7,180 nucleotides of DNA from a bacterium (GTDB lineage Bacteria; UBA9089; JASEGY01), in NCBI GenBank assembly GCA_030019105.1, contig JASEGY010000178.1:1-7180 (forward strand), given 5' to 3'. The notes below the pieces were generated by a model, which saw nothing but the letters and a program-made list of their open reading frames with translations, was not told the DNA's origin and did not search any database. A program made the translations under genes and the position numbers. Each line of letters begins with the position of its first letter. The stretch's first letter is position 1. Below are positions 1 through 5,192 of this stretch, in pieces.

Positions 1-75
1 GCCAGTGAGACTTGCAACCTTACCTTCCCGAAAGCTTCAAGCTTTCGGGAAGGTCTCTATTGGCCGAAACGATGA
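1..75. repeat. Palindromic MITE-like repeat, copy D1 (left end cut by window)
   Basis: A perfect 16-bp inverted repeat (22-37 against 39-54, one-base loop) sits at the centre. The right side ends with TGGCCGAAACGATGA (61-75). The same 15 bases appear in reverse complement at 7126-7140, at the left end of copy D2, so the element has terminal inverted repeats around a central palindrome. Positions 1-44 match 7137-7180 at 42 of 44 bases in direct orientation. D1 lies just beyond the glycosyltransferase stop codon (91-93), so it would be in the 3' end of the operon transcript. There the hairpin is not followed by a T-run, so it does not look like an intrinsic terminator, although it could protect a 3' end. 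No coding capacity; presumably non-autonomous. Confidence 0.75.
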
Positions 76-90
76 ACAAGGCTAACTTAC

Positions 91-1062
91 CTAATCTACA
101 TCAACTTTCTCCTGCCGCATAGAAGCCAGCTCTATCCCTTTTACCCGATACAGTGTATCCTCGATTAATTTGCGGTTGGCCGAGATGACGTCGGCCAACA
201 GTCCGATGAGCATCACCTGAAAGCCGGTCATCAGCAGAACGGACATCAAGATAAGGGATTGGATATGACCGCCCGGATTCTGGTCGGTGAAAAAGAAATA
301 CAGGAATCTGACTCCAAGCAGGAACCCGGCCATAAAAACAAGAAAACCAATACTGAAGAAGACTCGTAAGGCCTGGTACATAGTATGAGTGCGAATAATA
401 GAGATAGTTGACTTTATAACATAATTTCTGATAGAAGTAAAAAGGCGGGATTCGCGGAGTTTTTCATTCGTTCTGATCGGAACATGCGTGACGGCCATTC
501 CCTTGTGGCCGGCTTGAATAATGGTTTCCAGAGTGTAAGTAAAAGGGGAAATAACATTCATCTTTAAGGCCGCCTCTCTGGAAAAGGCGCGAAAGCCGGA
601 AGTAGTATCGGGAAGATTAGTATAGGAAACCCGGCGAACTACCCAGGAACCAAATTTCTGCAATTTCTTCTTGAGAAAAGAGAAGTGGGCTATTTTCTCT
701 ATTTCTCTATCTCCGACAACAATATCAGCCTCCCTTTTAAGTATGGGTTGAATAAGCTCAGGTATATCCTGTCCACAATACTGGTTATCCCCATCAGTAT
801 TAACAATAATATCCGCTCCTAATTTAAGACAGGTATCTATTCCGGCCGCAAAGGTCTTAGCCAAACCCCTATTACGGGAAAAACTGATGACATGTTCCAC
901 CCCCACTTCCCTGGCGACTTCCACTGTCCTGTCCCGGCTGCCATCGTCAATAACCAGTAATTCCACTTTATCTACACCCGGGATATCCCGGGGTATATCC
1001 CTTACCGTCGCAGGTAAGGTCTCTTCTTCATTTAAACAGGGGATTTGTACAATAAGTTTCAT
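91..1062 (-). CDS. Membrane-anchored family 2 glycosyltransferase (DPM1/DPG synthase-like)
   Basis: A 323-residue GT-A glycosyltransferase, expected to transfer a sugar from an activated donor to a lipid or growing glycan at the cytoplasmic face of the inner membrane. The GT2 fold starts at once with the beta-strand KLIVQIPCLNEEETL (2-16). It continues with VIDDGSRDRT (37-46, nucleotide-binding Asp pair) and NTDGDNQY (88-95, DXD-like metal site), then TTSGFRAFSR (153-162), typical of the dolichol/undecaprenyl-phosphate mannosyltransferase-like group. Two hydrophobic segments (about 234-257 and 268-291) form a C-terminal membrane anchor. Donor and acceptor cannot be told from sequence. The ATG is the only sensible start, because the fold begins right after it, yet no SD precedes it: the bases upstream are the TACTTCC side of a heptamer array. 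It is separated from the epimerase by 275 bp of repeats and is the last gene visible in the operon. Family assignment is sure; the reaction is not. Confidence 0.9.
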   Translation of the reverse strand: MKLIVQIPCLNEEETLPATVRDIPRDIPGVDKVELLVIDDGSRDRTVEVAREVGVEHVISFSRNRGLAKTFAAGIDTCLKLGADIIVNTDGDNQYCGQDIPELIQPILKREADIVVGDREIEKIAHFSFLKKKLQKFGSWVVRRVSYTNLPDTTSGFRAFSREAALKMNVISPFTYTLETIIQAGHKGMAVTHVPIRTNEKLRESRLFTSIRNYVIKSTISIIRTHTMYQALRVFFSIGFLVFMAGFLLGVRFLYFFFTDQNPGGHIQSLILMSVLLMTGFQVMLIGLLADVISANRKLIEDTLYRVKGIELASMRQEKVDVD

Positions 1063-1125
1063 GGAAGTAGGAAGTAGGAAGTGGGAAGTAGGAAGTAGGA
1101 AGTAGGAAGTAGGAAGTAGGAAGTT
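1063..1125. repeat. Heptamer array A, left arm: nine GGAAGTR-like units
   Basis: Nine head-to-tail 7-bp units on the plus strand: GGAAGTA seven times, GGAAGTG once (third unit) and GGAAGTT last. The array begins at the base next to the glycosyltransferase start codon (CAT on the plus strand at 1060-1062). It therefore occupies the whole ribosome-binding region of that gene. It is complementary to the four CCCACTT units at 1311-1338, and the two form the arms of a long hairpin. Bases 1126-1153 between this arm and the MITE are not repetitive, and I see nothing recognisable in them. Confidence 0.95.
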
Positions 1126-1153
1126 AGAAAAAAGCGAGGTCTAGTCCCCTTAC

Positions 1154-1307
1154 TATAGTGTTTAAGAAAAAGATTTTGGGGTTGGCTATCCTTTGGAGTT
1201 CAGGCTTTAGCCTTTCATAACTAATGAAATCCTAAAGGATTAACTCCAAAAGCTACATAGCCTATCTTCAATTCGCTTACCCCAAAATATTTATCTTAAG
1301 AGCTATA
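1154..1307 (+). mobile_element. 154-bp palindromic MITE-like element, copy A
   Basis: About 142 of 154 bases match the reverse complement of 3177-3330, and six of the differences are clustered (about 1187-1193). The ends form inverted repeats of about 29 bp: TATAGTGTTTAAGA at the left, and TCTTAAGAGCTATA at the right, which reads TATAGCTCTTAAGA on the other strand. Both continue inward to a shared ATTTTGGGGT. The outermost TA on each side fits a TA target-site duplication, as in IS630/Tc1-mariner-derived MITEs. The centre (1195-1247) can fold as a compact four-way junction. There is no ORF, so it would need a transposase supplied elsewhere. It lies between the two arms of heptamer array A. 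Confidence 0.85.
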
Positions 1308-1310
1308 TTT

Positions 1311-1338
1311 CCCACTTCCCACTTCCCACTTCCCACTT
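1311..1338. repeat. Heptamer array A, right arm: four CCCACTT units
   Basis: Four identical CCCACTT units. The last base overlaps the first plus-strand base of the epimerase stop codon (TCA, 1338-1340), so in the mRNA the array starts immediately at the stop. Read on the mRNA strand the units are AAGUGGG. They pair with the TACTTCC units of the left arm, with one G-U wobble per heptamer. Confidence 0.95.
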
Positions 1339-2276
1339 CATCTGGTGAACCACTCTACTGTTTTAACTAAGCCTTCTCTAAATTTGACCTCCGGATTATA
1401 CCCCAGGATCTTTTCAGCTTTAGAAATATCAGCCAGGGAATGTTTTACATCTCCCGGCCTGGAGTCAGCATAATTGGCCGGAATGTCTACCCCCATAATA
1501 TCTTTTAGTTCAGCTAATAGTTTATTAAGGGTAAACCGCTCTCCGCAGGCGATGTTGAACACCTTACCGGCTGCCCCCGGAGCGGTGGTGGCAGCAAGAT
1601 TGGCCGCGACGGTATTATCAATATAAGTAAAGTCTCGAGACTGTTCTCCATCACCATAGATTGTGGGAGGAGTTCTCTTAGCCAGGGCATCAATAAATTT
1701 GGGGATGACGGCTGAATATTGAGAAGCAGGGTCTTGTCTGGGGCCAAAGATATTGAAATATCGGAGGCAGACCGTTTCTAAGCCATAGAGTTTATAAAAT
1801 ATACGACAATACCATTCACCGGTTAATTTATTCACCGCATAAGGAGAAAGAGGATTGGGCACCATATCTTCCTGCTTGGGCAAGGCCTCTGAATCTCCAT
1901 AAGCACTGGACGAACCGGCATAAACAACCCTTTTTACTCCGGCATCTCTGGCCGCCACCAACACATTAAGCGTCCCTGTAATATTAACCTCATTCGCTGA
2001 AATAGGGTCTTCAATTGACCGGGGCACAGAAGGCAATGCCGCCTGATGAAGGACATAGTCTGCTCCGTCCACTGCCTGCCTGACAGCCGCCATATCCCTT
2101 ATATCTGCTTCGAAGAGTTCAAATCTATCCTCCAGACCAGCCAGGTTTTCCCTTTTGCCGGTAGCAAAATTATCCATAACCCTTACCTCTGCCCCTGCCT
2201 TTGCTTTAACTAAGGTATGGACAATATTGGAACCAATAAATCCTGCTCCTCCGGTAATAAGATAAATTTTTGCCAT
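1338..2276 (-). CDS. NAD-dependent UDP-sugar 4-epimerase (WbpP/GalE-type extended SDR)
   Basis: A 312-residue extended short-chain dehydrogenase/reductase, predicted to interconvert the C4 epimers of a UDP-hexose (UDP-Glc/Gal or UDP-GlcNAc/GalNAc) and so supply a sugar nucleotide for the EPS repeat. Visible motifs are the Rossmann glycine motif GGAGFIG (9-15), Asp35 in VMDNFATGKREN for NAD, the Ser region GSSSAYG (121-127), the catalytic YxxxK SPYAVNK (Tyr146, Lys150), RYFNIFGPRQDP (172-183) and GDGEQSRDFTYIDN (208-221). The stretch LPSVPRSIEDP (81-91) resembles the WbpP branch (UDP-GlcNAc 4-epimerase), so an N-acetylated substrate is plausible, but that is inference. Length is normal for the family. 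The start codon overlaps the kinase stop by one base (TAATG), with AGGAAG just upstream, so translation is probably coupled. A related UDP-sugar decarboxylase or dehydratase is less likely. Confidence 0.88.
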   Translation of the reverse strand: MAKIYLITGGAGFIGSNIVHTLVKAKAGAEVRVMDNFATGKRENLAGLEDRFELFEADIRDMAAVRQAVDGADYVLHQAALPSVPRSIEDPISANEVNITGTLNVLVAARDAGVKRVVYAGSSSAYGDSEALPKQEDMVPNPLSPYAVNKLTGEWYCRIFYKLYGLETVCLRYFNIFGPRQDPASQYSAVIPKFIDALAKRTPPTIYGDGEQSRDFTYIDNTVAANLAATTAPGAAGKVFNIACGERFTLNKLLAELKDIMGVDIPANYADSRPGDVKHSLADISKAEKILGYNPEVKFREGLVKTVEWFTR

Positions 2277-3067
2277 TATTTTCTTCCTTTCTCATAATCG
2301 TATTGGTAACTATAATGATAGCCATAATGATAGCCATATTCAGAAAAGTATTTAGGGAGAAAGTCCCGCATATTTGTCAGGACAAATCCCAAAACCTTAG
2401 CTCGGGCTCTTGCCAGGAGAGAATAAGTGCGTTGAACCATCTCTCGCTGGGTCCGATAAGCCTGAATGATCAGCAGCACTCCATCTGTTTGAGCGCCCAG
2501 CACCCCTGCATCGGTAAGCGGTATAATGGGGGGGGCATCAAGGATAACATAGTCAAAATAAGAACGCAGTTCCACCAGCAAGTTACTCATCTTTTTAGAG
2601 CCTAAAAGTTCGGATGGATTAGGTGGTATTCTGCCGCAAGGGAGGGCGACCAGATTATCTATTGCTGTCGGAAGCAAGGCCTGTTTTAACTCAATCTCTT
2701 CATTTAGAACCTCGACTAACCCGAATCTTGATTCCAAACCCAGTAAACGCCCCACCGCCGGCTTTCTTAGATCACAGTCACCCAGAAATATAGTCTTATC
2801 CATATCCTGGGCCATAGCTACCGCTAAGTTCACGGCTGTCGTACTTTTTCCTTCCCCATGAATAGAACTGCTGATCACAAAAGTCCGCGGCGGATTGTCA
2901 GGATTGAGTGATTGAATATTAGTTCGCAAACTTCTATATTGCTCCGCTACCGGCGCCTTAGGATTGTAATAAGTAATTATATGCGGATCAATGGCAGAAG
3001 TAAGTTCTGTTCTATTCCTCGATTTAGAGCCGGTTAATTCTTTTAATCTTTCAGTTATCTTTCTCAT
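2276..3067 (-). CDS. CpsD/CapB-type tyrosine-protein kinase (BY-kinase)
   Basis: A 263-residue cytoplasmic BY-kinase that autophosphorylates on a C-terminal tyrosine cluster and controls polymer length and export together with its Wzz partner, here the separate gene upstream. The EQYRSLRTNI segment (42-51) is the usual polymerisation/contact motif. Walker A is SSSIHGEGKST (67-76, Lys74), where His70 takes the place of the common Pro. Walker A' is FLGDCDLRKP (94-103) and Walker B is VILDAPP (174-180). The tail alternates strictly, YGYHYGYHYSYQYDY (244-258), giving nine tyrosines counting Tyr240. The kinase is split from the Wzz partner, as in Firmicutes CpsC/CpsD, although the neighbouring exporter is of diderm type. 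The SD-like GAAGAGG (plus strand 3082-3088) lies about 14 nt before the ATG and is inside the stem of the intergenic hairpin, so access to it is probably conditional. Confidence 0.92.
   Translation of the reverse strand: MRKITERLKELTGSKSRNRTELTSAIDPHIITYYNPKAPVAEQYRSLRTNIQSLNPDNPPRTFVISSSIHGEGKSTTAVNLAVAMAQDMDKTIFLGDCDLRKPAVGRLLGLESRFGLVEVLNEEIELKQALLPTAIDNLVALPCGRIPPNPSELLGSKKMSNLLVELRSYFDYVILDAPPIIPLTDAGVLGAQTDGVLLIIQAYRTQREMVQRTYSLLARARAKVLGFVLTNMRDFLPKYFSEYGYHYGYHYSYQYDYEKGRK
2315..2338. repeat. Two perfect 12-bp tandem units inside the kinase tyrosine tail
   Basis: ATGATAGCCATA occurs twice in a row. On the coding strand it reads TATGGCTATCAT, encoding YGYH twice. The unit length is a multiple of three, so gain or loss of a copy by slippage would add or remove two tyrosines without a frameshift. 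Confidence 0.9.
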
Positions 3068-3104
3068 ACTTTATTCGTATCCTCTTCAAATTTAATGGGT
3101 ATCT

Positions 3105-3176
3105 GTTGTAAGTTGTAGGTTGTAAGTTGTAGGTTCGCTGGTGTGACGATGAACCTACAACCTACAATCTACAACC
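3105..3176. repeat. Heptamer array B: four GTTGTAR units, loop, and inverted CCTACAA units
   Basis: Four GTTGTAR units (3105-3132) are followed by GTTC, a 14-nt loop and GAAC, then CCTACAA-type units (3154-3174). The inverted array resumes after the MITE at 3331-3347. The structure is a hairpin whose stem is built from 7-bp repeats; the unit sequence is unrelated to that of array A. The MITE at 3177-3330 interrupts the inverted arm. Confidence 0.92.
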
Positions 3177-3330
3177 TATAGCTCTTAAGATAAATATTTT
3201 GGGGTAAGCGAATTCAAGATAGGCTATATAGCTTTCGGAGTTAATCCTTTAGGATTTCATTACTTATGAAAGGCTAAAGCCTAAACTCCAATCTTCAACC
3301 AACCCCAAAATCTTTTTCTTAAGCACTATA
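3177..3330 (-). mobile_element. 154-bp palindromic MITE-like element, copy B
   Basis: Reverse-oriented copy of 1154-1307, the same length. The sequence left of it ends ...CTACAACC and the sequence right of it begins CAACCTACAACC. Removing the element but keeping one TA gives ACAACCTACAACCTACAACC, an unbroken heptamer array. This shows directly that the element inserted into, and duplicated, a TA inside a pre-existing array. The terminal inverted repeats match copy A. It has no ORF. Element proper is 150 bp plus the TA at each side. Confidence 0.9.
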
Positions 3331-3380
3331 CAACCTACAACCTACAACCAAATATACCAATAGATTTGAAGAGGATACCT

Positions 3381-5024
3381 TTATTCTCCCTTCCGGAGTA
3401 TTACTGATATTGGGCTTGCTTGTTTCTGAATGTGTTTTCTATAATATTGAATAGAACCTGCGGTCACCGCCACGACCAGAATAAAACCAAGTACAGCCAA
3501 TAACAACCGGGAGTATAATTGCTGCCTGGCCTCATCTTCCTCAGTTATAATGTTAGCGGTAGCGCCAAGAGACGCCAAACCAAGAAAGATCTGGGCATCC
3601 TCAGCAGATCTGAATGAATGATCTGTATACTCAACAGCGAAGACACATCCCAGACCAAGCCCCATACCTATAAAAAGTCCTAATAGCGCAATGGTATCTT
3701 TTCTTGGTTTTACCGGAGAAGTTGGAAGATTAGCTTCTTTCACAACTATAAATTTTTTCTCCTTCTTTTTCTCCATCACATCCCCGGAAATACCAGCGAC
3801 CTGGAGCTGATTCATAAACATATTATATAAATTTTCAACCGTCTGTTTATCCCTGATCATTTTGGCATACGCCCGCTCTCGCTGGGGAACATCCTTTACC
3901 CTTTCCTTGTATTTTGCGGCCAACAAGGCAAGCTCCCTTTGTCGGGCATGCAAGGCATCCATTTTTATTTCAATGTCCCGATATTGCTGTTCCATGGACT
4001 GGTAAGCAGGATTTATCGTTGTCCTTTCCCCACTTCTGATTGTTTTTTCCTCCTGGTCCAATTGTTTTTTCACTCGATCGATCATCGTTTCTAATCCTAC
4101 TATTTTCGGATGCTCCTCAGTAAATTGGGTTCTGGCATCGGCCAGGTCTGAGTGGAGTCCGAGCAGCTTTTCCTGCAATTTAGCTGCCACGGGATTCTCT
4201 TCCTTAGTTACTTCTGAAATAATGACTCTCTTCTCTGCCGAAAGTTGCCGCCGTACTATTGCCTTTTGCTTTTCAAGCGTCTGAAGTTCGAGGTTGACTT
4301 CCATTAAAGCGCCCTGGGTGGTCGTCAATTTGTCCAAATCCGGAGAAACTATAAATCGTTGTTTGGCAGCAGCTTCGCCTTCAGTCCCCCCACGACCGGA
4401 CACCTCTACCGGAAGCTCTAATAGATTTTCCTCCTTGAATTTTTGCAGAGCACGCTCTGCTTCTTCCAATTTCTCTTTATAAGTCATTAACTGGGTTTGG
4501 ATAAAATCAACGGTGACATCAGATTCTGTCTCTTCTAAGAGGGCGCTCTCCTCCATAAAAAGATCAGTAATACCTTTAACCACTTGTTGAACAGTGTAAG
4601 GGTCCTGGCCTTCATAACGGATTGTAACCAAAGGATTCCAACGTTCCATTCCGACAGTCAGGTTCTTGCGAATATGATCAATCAAGCTCTCCATTTGCTG
4701 AGGAGAACTAAGAGTCCGGTCTAATCCTATTCGCTGGATTAACTGTTTCAGTTTGGTTGAATCCTTAATTTTTGTATCCAGAAAAAGAAGCCTTGCTTGC
4801 ATCGGAGTACCTATCCCCACATCTCCAACTAATCTTGTATTGAGCAGTCCGCTTTCTTGAACCAGAATGGTAGATGATGACTGATAAATTTTGGGTAGAA
4901 AGTGCGCTCCAATAACAGCACACAGAAAGACAACCACTGTTGGAATAACAAAAAACCACTTCCGGCGAAAAAGAATCTGTCCGTAATCCCAGACAGTAAT
5001 TTGTTGTTTTTTATCTTCAAGCAT
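3381..5024 (-). CDS. Wzz/GumC-type polysaccharide chain-length determinant (PCP)
   Basis: A 547-residue inner-membrane polysaccharide co-polymerase that sets chain length and activates the BY-kinase encoded next. An N-terminal Wzz domain is anchored by a membrane segment (about 22-42). The long periplasmic part is largely coiled coil (about 175-205, 240-265, 280-330, 345-400) and contains EEHPKIVGLE (303-312), usual for GumC-like proteins. The GNVR-like region runs into the proline motif NLPTSPVKPRK (432-442) and the second membrane segment (about 443-465). The cytoplasmic stretch TDHSFRSAEDAQIFLG (467-482) is the family's kinase-contact region. A third hydrophobic segment (about 506-525) with a short basic tail is extra compared with the classical two-helix PCP and would put the C terminus outside. 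Unlike many GumC/Wzc proteins it has no fused kinase. Start: ATG with AGGAG (plus strand 5036-5040) 11 nt upstream, slightly long spacing. Confidence 0.92.
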   Translation of the reverse strand: MLEDKKQQITVWDYGQILFRRKWFFVIPTVVVFLCAVIGAHFLPKIYQSSSTILVQESGLLNTRLVGDVGIGTPMQARLLFLDTKIKDSTKLKQLIQRIGLDRTLSSPQQMESLIDHIRKNLTVGMERWNPLVTIRYEGQDPYTVQQVVKGITDLFMEESALLEETESDVTVDFIQTQLMTYKEKLEEAERALQKFKEENLLELPVEVSGRGGTEGEAAAKQRFIVSPDLDKLTTTQGALMEVNLELQTLEKQKAIVRRQLSAEKRVIISEVTKEENPVAAKLQEKLLGLHSDLADARTQFTEEHPKIVGLETMIDRVKKQLDQEEKTIRSGERTTINPAYQSMEQQYRDIEIKMDALHARQRELALLAAKYKERVKDVPQRERAYAKMIRDKQTVENLYNMFMNQLQVAGISGDVMEKKKEKKFIVVKEANLPTSPVKPRKDTIALLGLFIGMGLGLGCVFAVEYTDHSFRSAEDAQIFLGLASLGATANIITEEDEARQQLYSRLLLAVLGFILVVAVTAGSIQYYRKHIQKQASPISVILRKGE

Positions 5025-5047
5025 ACAGGCACAGTCTCCTAAAATTG

Positions 5048-5191
5048 GGCATGGTTCAAAAATGGCCGATCAGGGTAACACTTCGCTCTTTTAGTGATTG
5101 GTAGTCTGGTAGTCTGGTAGTCTGGTAAATACCAGGCTACCAGACTACCAGACACCAGTCTACCAAGTGTTATCCTGCTTTGAACCATGCC
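5048..5191. repeat. Intergenic hairpin C with GTAGTCTG octamer array
   Basis: The outer arms GGCATGGTTCAAA (5048-5060) and TTTGAACCATGCC (5179-5191) are a perfect 13-bp inverted repeat. Inside them, 5071-5083 pairs with 5165-5177 with one mismatch (12 of 13). The core is three perfect GTAGTCTG units (5101-5124) opposite CAGRCTAC units (5133-5148), leaving only a tiny loop around AAT. The right arm ends one base before the stop codon of the export gene (5193-5195). The left arm ends seven bases before the wzz SD. It has the same architecture as gaps A and B but a different unit, and no MITE in it. Confidence 0.88.
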
Positions 5192-5192
5192 T

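Larger units (their letters stand above)
3077..3378 (-). promoter_or_regulatory. Intergenic hairpin B: 15-bp closing stem that includes the kinase SD
   Basis: GTATCCTCTTCAAAT (3077-3091) and ATTTGAAGAGGATAC (3364-3378) are perfect reverse complements and continue inward with a few mismatches. In the mRNA the first arm to be made lies two bases after the wzz stop codon (TAA, plus strand 3381-3383). The second arm contains the GAAGAGG that is the only SD candidate for the kinase gene. A ribosome terminating on wzz would cover the first arm and free the SD. This would couple the two genes across a 313-bp gap. The pairing is seen directly; the coupling role is inferred. Confidence 0.6.

Noticed and set aside
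22..54. Intrinsic terminator of the operon
   Set aside because: The palindrome is strong, but no T-run follows it on the minus strand, and the same palindrome occurs in D2 outside any operon end.
887..1105. Plus-strand ORF of 72 codons running into the heptamer array
   Set aside because: It lies antisense to the conserved N-terminal half of the glycosyltransferase and is low-complexity at its end; a shadow frame.
1063..1338. CRISPR-like array
   Set aside because: Units are 7 bp, contiguous and without spacers; the arms are inverted to each other.
2270..2605. Plus-strand ORF of 111 codons
   Set aside because: Antisense to the conserved kinase gene; no SD or recognisable domain.
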